Part shown: piece by piece, positions 37,901-48,655 of the stretch
Layout: each line of letters starts with the position of its first letter
Numbering within the stretch: the stretch's first letter is position 1
Assembly: GCA_950295325.1 (NCBI GenBank)
Contig: OX485809.1
Location: 40,517,081 to 40,581,080 of the forward strand
Direction: 5' to 3'
From: Polytrichum commune
Taxonomy: Eukaryota > Streptophyta > Polytrichopsida > Polytrichales > Polytrichaceae
DNA length: 64,000 nt
The notes under the pieces: generated by a model
What the model saw: the letters and a program-made list of their open reading frames with translations, nothing else
What the model was told of the DNA's origin: nothing
Database searches by the model: none
Program-made: the position numbers and the translations under genes

Positions 37901-38160
37901 AGTCGAGGAGGAGTGATGTAATAGGCCTGACGCGCTACCTCCAAGAAAGTGTGGGTCCAGGGTATAATTAAGCCCCTTGGGTAGGAATTATACATGTTTA
38001 TATTTGATAAACATTAGACTATGCCGGATGACGGTTATACCCCATAAATGTATTAACTATAACAATATATAAATGAACTATTATCAAGTCTCGGCCATCA
38101 GAGTATTCATTTTCATTGATTAGGTCTATTGCTTATTCATATTATCAATATTTTATCTAA
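37900..38160 (+). repeat. Possible 3' LTR start of the plus-strand Ty3 element
   Basis: GTCGAGGAGGAGTGATGTAA is a purine-rich tract followed by TGATGTAAT, the usual layout at the end of chromovirus-like gypsy elements (end of pol, polypurine tract, LTR). A TATA-like AATATATAAATG follows near 38065. No second LTR copy was found for comparison. Confidence 0.35.
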
Positions 38161-40518
38161 AACAAATCATACATGTTATTCATAAAATAGATAAGATACA
38201 AAACCTAATCTTATAATTAGTTTATTTATTTTAAATAATTTGAAAAAATAAAAAATAAAAGTACTTTGATTGTTATGTTTAATTTATATATATTTTTATT
38301 CTTAACCAATCGTAATTTTTATCCAATTTTAATATTTATATAACTAAAAAAATCACATTCCAATACATCATATAAATTGACATCAGATACCAATATAAAA
38401 ATGTTGAACTTCCGGAAATATGTTGAACTTCTTTTCATTGATCATGAAATCTAATCCTTCTGGCTCCATATGATCCAATATTTCTGCCACTACAACTGGA
38501 TTCACATTTTTCCAGGTCACTCGGACAAAGAACCTATCTAGTCATAGTGTCTCGAATGCTGTAATCTCTCTTGGGCTAAAATGTGGCTTCACTGCTCCTG
38601 TTTCGACATCAAAGGTAATGTTTGATGCGGACCTAAGCCTCACTCCTTTCCCATGTTTTTTCGCTATGATCCCACTACACAAATTTTCTATTCAGAATCC
38701 TCCAGTCGTTTCCTCTCTACAACTCGTGATATCTGCTGCTACAACTATTCTTTGGTGTTGATACGTGTTTCCTTCCTCACCCTTCTTTGTTCAAAAACTC
38801 ACAGCTCTTCTTCATTGTCTCTAATTTGCTCTCGCGAACTGGGACGTTTATTCTCCAAACATGATGGCCACTACTACGTCTAATAGGCCTAAATGCCTCC
38901 TTTGGCTTTTTATAGAATACACGGGAACATCTTTAGTTGTATTCGGTTGTTGGTGCCCAATGGTTCCCTATAACCAACCACTCTTAAGCCCATCCCTAGT
39001 TATCATGCCTTCTTTATTTTAAAACAAACATCTCTTAGTGTTAAGCATGGTAGATTTTCCGGTGATGGATCATCCATCCATTTGGACCCGTTTCATAAAA
39101 ACAAATTTGAAAAGTCAGAGAATAACTTCGCTTCATCCTTGTAAAGAGATTTTTTTTTCTTTTCTTAATAATTCACAATATTTGTGAAGATTTATCGTCC
39201 ACTGCATTTCCGTTCATTGGAACATATTCCATCCATTAATTCAATCCATTGAATTCCAGTTCATTGCCAAAAATGTCATCAACTAAAATCATCCATTGCA
39301 TACCGTTCGTTGATGCAGATTCCTTCCACTAATTTCATCTACTATATTTCTGTTCGTTGATGAGGATTCTATCGACTAAATTCCCTACGTTAGAGTCTTC
39401 ATTCCCATAATATCATTTTTTTTTCATTCTTCTTCATTCATTGATTTTTATGAGTTGTGTATTACTTCTTCACTCCTTTTCTTTTCTTAACATCTACTTA
39501 AATTATTCGTTTTTCTTCAAAGCATCTCTTTAATTCACTTTACTTGGATAATTTCTCTTTTAACTGTGTCCACTCCTCTTCTTAATTCCTTTCACTCAAG
39601 TATACCCTCACTTCAAATCTTTGGTGTGTCCTAGTCCTCATTTAACTTATTCTACATAATATTATGTCTTTTAATTAACCTATCACGTTGACTACTATAC
39701 GAGTGTCCTTCCCAAATCTCTCATAATATTATATTCACTCTCAGTTTATGGGAACTAATTAGATCTAATTCCCTTGGTTATTTGATAGAGTTTTGAAATA
39801 GTAGTATTTAAACCCCAACCTAGTTAACACCCTATGTCCGTATTATCTTTTAAGGCCTCTTTGGGGATTCAATCCCTTTAATTTATCCTTAGAAAGATTT
39901 TTTTTTAGTAAAAGTAATAATTCTAATATTTCACTAAATAGGTAAAAAGCCATGTTTTTCATGGTTTCCATCTGTACAACTTTCATCCTCTATATCTAAC
40001 TGATTATCTTCTTCTCATAGGTTGTTTTGATATATGATCATTGTCTCGTCTAAGGTTGAATTCATTAGTAAGGTTGTTTTGCTCTCATCTTGTTGTTTAT
40101 CTATGGGGATTCCGAAACTCTAATTAAGTAACACTCCATCATCACTTGGTGAACTTCTATGTCTTCTTGTACTTTGTCACTTAGTAAATTCCGTTCCTCC
40201 CTAGTTTATTTAGCCTTCTCCTTGTATTATTTCCTCGTATGAGTGTTGTGCTCGTTATACTTCTTCAAGTCTTCAAGTTCTACTGGAGTTTTTATTTTTT
40301 TCCCTTGTAAGTTGACTAGCTCCACTTGTCGATCATGTATTCTGCTTACAATGAAAGGCCCTTTCTACTCAATTTTTTTCTTTTCTTATGACTTTTTGGC
40401 CATGGTGAAACTTTAAAGATGTTCTTCCTTCGTCATTGGTTAATCGCATATCACGTTCATTTACCTTGAGTTGTAATAGTGTTTTGGCCGTGTTGGCTAC
40501 TTCTTCATCTTTCTTCAA
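38161..40518. other. Non-coding, probably 3' untranslated/LTR part of the minus-strand Ty3 relic
   Basis: CT/T-rich DNA with repeated phrases such as CCATTGCAT/TTCGTTGATG around 39180-39370. It lies directly downstream (minus strand) of the integrase relic. LTR boundaries are not visible. Confidence 0.35.
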
Positions 40519-41722
40519 TTATTCTTCTTGATTGTGACATGCTAGTGCTTGTAAAATATATGTTGCGGTTGTTTCGGGCTCATGGTATGGTTTGATTTTA
40601 CTCATGTTTACTCTTCCCAATTCTTGGTGTTCAAGAGTGGTGACATCTACTGTGCCGTTGTTGTAAACCTTCTTGATTAGATAAGGCCATGCCCATCGAA
40701 TTTTGAATTTTCCTTGTCCTGGCTTCTTTTGCTTTAAGTGCCATAGAATCCGTTGATCTGGGTAGAACATGGATTGTTTGTCATTTCCTTCTTGCATACT
40801 TCCTTTATTCTCACATCTTTTCTTGTCATGTTCGTCATTGCAATGTTTGCATCTCTTTTTCCTTGGTCCCTTGTCATGCCTATCTTTTCTTAGTAGTTGC
40901 ATATGTTCTATGTTACTCTCGGCCTCCTTGCGTGTTAAGTCTAGAATTCGGAGTTGCTCCATTCGTTTCTCCAAGGCCGGATGTAGTTCATGAGATAAAG
41001 TATTCTCTTCTTTTCCTTCTACATACGTTATAGGTAGTAAAGCTTATGTTCCAAACACCAAGGAGAAAGGTGTATGTTTTGTGGTTACTTTGTAGGCAGT
41101 TTGATAGGCCCACAATGCAGTGTGAAGCTTAGTATCCCAATCCATACAATTAGCGTTGACCATTTTTGTCAACATTGTTTTAAGTACTTTGTTAGTACTT
41201 TCTGCTTGCCCATTTGCTTGAGGGTAATAGGTAGTTGGTCTCCTATGTAATATCATGAATTCTTTTGTTAATATTCTAATGGTGTCATTCATGAAGTGTC
41301 CCCCTTGATCACTTACTAACTTCACCGGGCATCCAAACTTCGTAATGATTTCTTCATATGTGAATTTTGCCGTGGACTTCGCGGTGTTATCCTTGAGAGT
41401 TCTAGCCTCTACCCATTTGGTAGTATAATCCGTGGCCATAATAATATAACGGTTTTTCGTATGTCTGGCCGGAGGTTCGATAGGCCCCATAAAGTCCAAA
41501 CCCCATCGTTGGAAAACTTCTGTTGGCATGAGGGGATTCATCGGTTGTACCCCTTTTGATATCTTGGGTCCTATCCTCTGACATATGTCACACTGCTTGC
41601 AGTACAAGTAGACATTTTTCTTCATTGTTGGCCACCAATATAGAGCCGTTAGAATTTTGTGTAGGGTAAGATTGGCGGAAAAATGTCCTCCCGCAACCCC
41701 TTCATGTGCTTCCGCTATGCCC
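40519..41722 (-). pseudogene. Ty3/gypsy integrase relic
   Basis: The zinc-binding N-terminus (EAHEGVAGGHFS, then CKQCDICQR) is followed by the catalytic core. All three acidic residues are present in it: WGLDFMGP, LVSDQGGHF and NGQAESTNK (41044-41625). After one stop at 41044, the C-terminal part continues at 40519-40974 with a Lys/Arg-rich linker and the GPYLI-like WAWPYLIKKVYNNGTVDV barrel. Nothing of RT or RNase H of this element lies upstream; instead a LINE RNase H abuts it near 41722. Confidence 0.85.
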
Positions 41723-44700
41723 TTAGGATATTCTGGTGGCCATGTAGTCTTTTGGCTATGCTAAGCCCCTTAGGGCTATAAATGCCATATCCTGCTATTT
41801 CTTTTCTCCATACTCCGGGGGAGATTAGTTTAGGTTTTTTAAATGAACCATCAGTGTAATAACTGAATTGTGGATGAAATTTTAATTATAAGGTAGTTTG
41901 GTAGTCATGTAGTTGAGGTATAGGTGTTTCATTGAGTGTGGGGATATTGGGATAAGTTAGTTTGGACCACTTTTTGTTAGGATTGACGAGGGTATTTTGG
42001 GGGGTATGTGTGGCAATTTGTGTATATAGTTGTTGTATTGAGAGATTATTTACAATATAGGTGAGTTGATTTAGTTGTTCATAGGTTCCTATGTAGTTAT
42101 TTTGGTGGTGTATGTAGAGTATTTGTAGTGTAGAGAGTTCTTTCCTAGGTATGTTAAGTTCTAGTGGTATAGTAGGTTCTTCATATGTGACAGTATCTGC
42201 AGCAAAGTGGGCAATAATGTGTGTGCCTGGGAATGGGCCGGAGTGTGGGTTGAAGTTTTGGTACCAGTTTGTGTCAGGTGATATGAGTATTGTAATAGTG
42301 CTTGGGTCTGTTTTGGCGGCAAGACGGGACCATTGTATAGCTTGTAGTAAGTCTGTTGCATTGTTGGGGTGGGCATAGCCTATTCCTTTCCATTTATGGT
42401 CAAAGGCTTTCCCTAAGGATCCAAATATTCTATCTCGTAAGAATGGAGAGTAAAATTGGTTAAGTTGTGTGGGGCATGTGACTGGAGAGGAAAAATATGA
42501 ATGGTTGATGTTGAATGATATAGTAAGAAAGTTTAATATTGGGTTGGTATTGTGTATTGGGCTAGTTTTAGAGGGTCATTTTTAGGAATACGGTATTTGT
42601 ATCTTTGGTATAACCATACCATTTCAGTTTCAAATGGTTGTGTGGGAGGTTTTAGTCCGTGTGGGGTGTTTTTTGCGAGTTGGTATTGTTTTCATAACCA
42701 ATTTAGTCTAGTTTTGGGAATGGTGATGAGGTGCCATCCACTGTCTTCATATATGTGGGCAACATCAAAGTATGTTTGGATAGTATTGGTGGAGGTTTCT
42801 ATATCGCTTTCTGGGTTGCATTCATTGATAGAAATATGTGCCAATAGGATAATTGTTGTGGAGGTAACATATCTTGTATCTCGTTGTTGTTTTGTGGCAA
42901 AGTGGGCCTTTATTAAGTTTGAGAAGTGTTTGTGTTGTCTTTTGGTGTAGTATTGAGTTAGTAGTTCGGTATTATGTGCACAAATGTTAACGTCGTACTA
43001 TGGGAATAAATCTCTTTGGGTTCGCCATTTGTTATAGGTGTTATTATTTCCTATTATCCATTGGCATAGATATGATGTGTCATTTTTCGTTATTCCATTG
43101 GAGTTAGTGTATTGTCGTTGTTTATGGTCAAAGATTATGTGGATAGAAAATTGTCTAGGGTCTTTAAGAACGTCTATTGGTGGGGGTGGTTGGTGTGGGT
43201 GAGGTGGATTTGGGGGATGAACTGGATGATTGGGTTGTCTGGGGAGAATGTTGTGATTTAATATGATGTAGTTGTCTTTTAGGGTTCTTGGGGGGTGATG
43301 GTGCGGGCATGGTTGTTGACATTGCGGGGGGCAAGAGGGATGGTAAAATAGTTGTTGAGCAATGTTTAGTGCGCTTTTGATTAGTTTGGTAGGGTTGGAA
43401 TGATAGTTTTTTAATTCATTTGGGCTCATCATATTAAGGCCATTGGGTAAGGTGATTTTCCCTAGTTCAGTTATATTATGCAATAATAATTTTTGTAGTA
43501 ATTTAAACGATGTTTTATGAATTAGGCCCTACATGTTTTGCGCTTCTTTCATCTAGATGTTTTCAAGTGGGGAGGTGTTAAATATGAAGTTGTCCATTGT
43601 GCTTTTTAGGTGGACTCCGGCTTCTTTTTTAAGTAAAAATAATGTTCTAGTTATAGGTGATCGGACACAATGGTGGTATTTGATACGAGGTATTTCTTCG
43701 GCGCCACCAAATGTTGCTAGTATAAATTGTAGTAATCCGTTGTAAATTTTTCCTAGTCTACTTGTGTCATTAAGGCCATGTTGTAGTTGCTCGCCTATGC
43801 ATATTAAGTAGGCGTTTTTGAGTGAAAATACTTCTATTCCAAATAAGTCATGAGGGAGATGCGTGGCTATATTTGATGTGTATTTTGGTAGTCCACGTAT
43901 CGTTTTGTGAAGGGCTATAATTTTTTTGTCAAGTTTTTTGATAGTAGGTAGGGAGTACGGTACAACATAGAAACTGTATGCGATTCCAGCACCTATAACT
44001 GTGTCGGCCATATTAATTTTTTGTTTTATAGTGGTTAGACAAGCTGCAAGGTCCTTGCATTGTTTTCTAACTTTGGTGATGGTAGTGTGTATTTGTGTTT
44101 TTCATTTTAGTGAGGGGGCAAGGTTTATTCCTAGATATGTATATGGTTCGTTTTGACTTAAAACTGGTATGGGTTCGTTTTTGTAGTGTATATTGGTAGT
44201 TTGAGTTTGAATTTTGAATGCTAGAGGGCTCACTTTGGATTTGTTCGGTCATCCAGTAATTGTGCATTTGGGAATTCCAAGATCCATACCAACCCATTTA
44301 CAGAATTTGTTGAGTTGTATTTGTAATGATTTTAATTTGTTGGTAATTGCTGCTAAGTCATCGGCATATATTGCTGAGGAGATTTTTACTTTGGATGTTC
44401 CAAACGTGTATCCATTATTTATTTGTTGTAACCATTAAGGAGGGGTTCTAAAAATATGATGAATAGGTATGGGCTTAGGGTGTCTCCTTGTATTGTTTAT
44501 CTTTGAACGGGGATGGGTTGTGTTTTATTGAAGTGTTCTCCAATAAATGTGGTAGTGGATTGCGAGTATATGTTTCCAATTAGGTTTATGACATCGTTTG
44601 GATATCTGAGGTCCTTCATTATGGCTAGGAATCTAGCGTGGTCAATGGAGCCAAAGGCATTTTTGAAGTCTATGTATATAATGTATATGTACTGGTTTGT

Positions 44701-45062
44701 GAATCGTGCATCTTCTAACGCAGTAATAAGTATTTGAAGTTGTTTGGATGTTCTTCTTTCTGCTTTGAACTTTCTTGAATGTCGTGTAGTATTTGGTGTG
44801 TTTTTCCATAGGCCGAGAGGATGGATGTCAAAGTGCTTGTATAAAGTTTATATATGGTATTGGCTAGAGCAATAGGTCTATGGTTTGTAAGTTGTGATGG
44901 GTTACCTTTCTTATAAAGTAGAACTGTGAGGCTCGTTTTCCATGATGTAGGGATTTGTTTTTGTTTATAGCAGTGTTTGAAGAATAGAAACAATAGTTTG
45001 TGAAAGCGTGGTGGCATGTTTTTTAGGATTGAGTTGGAGATTTTGTTTGGATTATTATCCAA
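41722..45062 (-). pseudogene. Non-LTR retrotransposon (LINE) RT and RNase H relic
   Basis: Minus strand. 44715-45062 holds the RT start (PTSWKTSLTVLLYKKGNPSQ, then NHRPIALANTIYKL). Next, in another frame, come IDFKNAFGSIDHARF, TIQGDTLSPYLF and the catalytic IYADDLAAI (near 44365). The thumb-like region is at 43553-44011 (FSLKNAYLICIGEQL, RSPITRTLFLLKKEAG). A Pro/His-rich linker is at 42998-43483. RNase H starts at YYTDGSFKKPKLISPG (about 41850), with GYGIYSPKGLSIAKRL. Stops (for example within QR*TIQGD and ITG*PNK) and frame changes show it is dead. The ORF is cut at NILRA, where Ty3 integrase begins. Confidence 0.82.
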
Positions 45063-45699
45063 GTTTTTGATGCATAGGTCATATATTTCTGGATTGAAGT
45101 ATGTATGCAGTGGGATTGGAGGTTCTCCACGCCGGTCTATAGTGAAGCTTTCAAGGTCGTGTCATGGATATTGTCGTACACTACACGTACAATGTTGTGG
45201 GTGTGTTGTTTGATGTTCACAAATAGGAACTGTGGGGTGGTTACTAATGGATTGTTGTATGTGTATTTCTTTTGCGATGTTTTCGGGGTTATTTAAGATG
45301 TTATTTTGTCTATCAATGATGGAATCTAGGGGTGAGGTTTCGGAGTTCTTGGAGACTTTCCTGTTACTTTCTTAGGGCTTTTTTTCATAGAGTTGTCTTT
45401 ATTTTGATATTAATTTTAGTATACATTCTTTAGTGTATTTTGTGGTTATGTCTCTAGCTTGTTTGTTGGCGATTTTTGCAATAGCGGCTATTTCGTTTAT
45501 CCATACATTTAGTGAGGTGTTTGTTGTGGGTGGGTTGGGGATTTGTACATGTTGGTGGTTATGTATTTCATTTAGTATTGGATGTGTGAGCTAGTTCGGG
45601 TCGTTCTTTGAACATTAATTCTATTATTTCCTCACTAATTCAATCTTCATAATGAGGATTTTAGCTTTCATTTCTTCTAAATTCAAAATGAAGCTATTT

Positions 45700-46890
45700 T
45701 TTCTTTAAAAAAATTACAAATGGGGATAATGGAGGGCTCTTGAATCGGTGTATATAGTGATGGATATTGTTTTGGGTTTGGTTGTGGCTAGGTTAGTTGC
45801 ATAACATGTGTTGGGGGTGGTATGTGAGGATGCTTGGGTCAAGATGGGCAAGTACATGGGGATCTAGGTGGGGTCTAGTGGAGGGATGTCTTTTGTTGTA
45901 CCAACCCTCATGTGGTAGGATATGGATGGTAAGGGCCTTCGGGTTTGTGTGTGCCGCCATTCTAGCCCAATTCGAGAGTTTGTTGGGTGAGCTAGGCCTC
46001 TCCTTGCATGAGTGGGAGGGGGGGGGGTTGGTAGTTGTGGAGTTCAAGGGGGCATGTGAGTGGGCTAGAGTAGTATGAGTGGGTGAATGAGAATGAGTTT
46101 ATGAGGAATGCTAGGAGGGCATAGTGTTGTAGGCTAGGGTTTGTTTTGGTATCGTAGGGTTGGTAGGGAGGGGGGGTTAAATCCTACGGTGAGCCATGCT
46201 AGTTCAATTAGGAAATCTTGGGGCAGAGGGTCGAGTGTTGGGGTGAGTGAGGAATTGTAGTGTTGTTTGTATTGGTTCCAAAGCCAGTGGATGCGTGTAG
46301 TGGAGTATTCGTGGTGGGTGGATCATGTGAATGTGTGGAGACATGCTATATATGGGGGAAGAAACATGGAGGGTGGGTGTTGTGGTTTTTATATATGTGT
46401 AAGGGTTGCATTTTGTCATGTTCACGTGGATGTGTGGGATATGGATTGATTTTTTCTATGAGCATGTGTCTTTACTTCGGGGGTTTTGGTAGTTTTTGTG
46501 ATATATTGTGTGTAGGTGGTCGTGTGCAGTTTGGGTATAGTGCTAGGTGAGGAGGTGGGTGTTGTGAGCTGGGTTGCAGTCTTCATGGGTGTCAAAAAGG
46601 TTTTCTTCAAGTTTCCATGTGTTTGTTGAGTCCGAACAACCTTTTTAATGACATATATACATATGTCTTGATTTGGTGCTTCCATTGGAGTATAGTTTGT
46701 AGTCTATGCGAACGCCACAAATGATTTCTATGATATAGGATTGAGAGTCATGATCCTTGGGTTGGAAGGGGGGGTTGAGCCATGTGGCTTGATATTGGGG
46801 GAGGAAGGTGAGATTATTGCATTTGTTGGGGGCATGAAAGCTCAGCAATATATGAGATGGCCAACATTCGTGACACATATCCACCAACTG
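45700..46890 (-). pseudogene. Second LINE fragment, RNase H and 3' region
   Basis: The minus strand contains ISITIYTDSRALHYPH near 45780-45730, an RNase H TDS motif. It is preceded by Asn/His/Pro-rich frames (45793-46047, 46204-46425, 46422-46685) like those in the neighbouring LINE. Order relative to the RT copy suggests a separate, rearranged or tandem fragment. No intact frame is present. Confidence 0.5.
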
Positions 46891-48655
46891 TCATCCAACC
46901 CCAAACCCATAATGACGTGGCAACCCACCTAGGTCCTTCGGTTCAGCTAGTTGCCCCCTCCATTGGCAAAGCCCGTCAGCACCCGTCAATATCAGCGGCT
47001 GGACAGGTGGCATGACGGAATTTACTTGGATACTCGCCCTACTGCCGCCGGAGGTGCCGCTGACGGACGTCGTTACACCCGTCATTACCCGTCAGAGGCA
47101 GTGGGTCGACAGGTTCCATCCTAGAATATGCTTCGCAACGCTGGAATCAGCCTCTGACATTCATCACATGTAAGCCGGAATACGAAACGCAATAAAGTCA
47201 CGTAATATCTAATAAAGAAACATTTGGTGTGGATCACGCCGCCCGAGAAAGATGCATTCGAATGCCAACTTCCGAGTCAGGACTCACTGTTAGCTCACAA
47301 AACGTTGTGGGCACTGGGCAGCGACTCAAATATAGATTCGATGCGGAGCGGAGCGCAGTGGCCCATATTCATTGCAGTGTTTTGTCAAACGTTCCGAGCT
47401 GTTGTGATAAGAACACTGAAATTGTACAATTGTTGTAATCCGGGGGCACGCGGATCATTAATCGTCACTGATGGGTCCCAGCCTCCCGGCCTCCTTTGCG
47501 GGATCTCCGAGTGGGCCCGAGACTGCTGGCAGTTGCAGCTTATGTATAGCAACGATGGCTTGATTAAGAATGTTAACGAGCAGCTCGGGTTGGGAGTTTT
47601 TAAATGGAGGCGGCTGAGCGTCCCGGTTGATCAGGTGCAGTTTGCATACATTTAGGTCTGGAACCCCGCATCAGTTTCCGCAAAATTCTGGTACGGAGGG
47701 ATTCCATTGCATGATGATCCGGTGCTAAGTTAGCTAGTTGCAAAATTGCGTTGGGGATTTTTTTTGGTTAGGGCCTTGAGTTAAAGGAGAACCTTGGAGG
47801 CAGGTGGTGCAGCTGGGTGTAGTGAGAATGGTGAGTGTGCTTTTGCCATCAAGATTTCTAACTTTTTTGGAGATGTTTTGATCTAACAGTTTGTGGTATA
47901 GAAAATCTTTCGGTGAGGAAGAGAGAGTGTGTTATAGGCCTTTTCAAGGTGAGGGATTGTTGTTGTTGATCTGCGTTGGCGAAGTAAAGACGGCGTGGAG
48001 GATCGATCTGCGAAGGATGTAGACTTTTAAGAGACGAGCCTGTAATCTTCCTGGTCGAAGTGGTGGAAAGGAAATCGCTGTCTTCGAGGATGGTAGATAG
48101 TGTTTGGTAGAAACTTACATAATACAGACCGTTGTAGTCTTTGACTTTCGCGAAAAGGACAAAGGAAAAACTCCCTTTCTGGTAACCGTTTGTGGAGGCG
48201 ATCGAAAACGTTGTCGGCTTTCTCACAACATATGTAGTTGATGATAATCTGAGATGATTGTTACTATTTCTCCATGATTTCACCTCCATGTCCCCTTTCT
48301 CCTTTCTCCTTTCCTGGCGATCTGTCTGTAGGTTGGTCTGTATTTGTGCTGGTCGAAGCGGGGTTGGCCACAACACACACATATGGCATTGACGAGGTTG
48401 TCGGACAGGTTTTCGGTGGTGGGAGACAATATGATCTGGCGTGAGCTTAGGTGTGAGGATGGGCTGTCGGTTACCAGCAGTGCCATTATGAAGTACTTTC
48501 TTGTGTTTTGAGCTTGGGTTTGGTTGGGGGTGGAGATTTGCTTCACATCGAGGTTTCAGATGGGTCCAAGCGCGGGAGATTGCAGCAACACGCACCTTCA
48601 AGTAAAGGTTAGGAATTAAGAGATGCCGCCCCCCTGATGCTACATGTGAGGGGCA
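46891..48655 (+). promoter_or_regulatory. 5' region of the NPH3 gene (promoter and 5' UTR, unresolved)
   Basis: The GC content rises relative to the TE block. 46975-47115 carries repeated CCCGTCA words and a near-duplicated phrase (ACCCGTCA..TCAGCGGCTGGACAGG and ACCCGTCAGAGGCAGTGGGTCGACAGG). Around 48060-48260 lies a sequence duplicated in intron 1 (49055-49230). No transcription start can be fixed. A forward frame at 47224-47655 and a 286-residue antisense frame at 47858-48718 are not supported as genes. Confidence 0.4.

Noticed and set aside
47224-47655. Forward 143-codon frame beginning with TTG
   Set aside because: No ATG near the start, no domain, and no splice link to NPH3.
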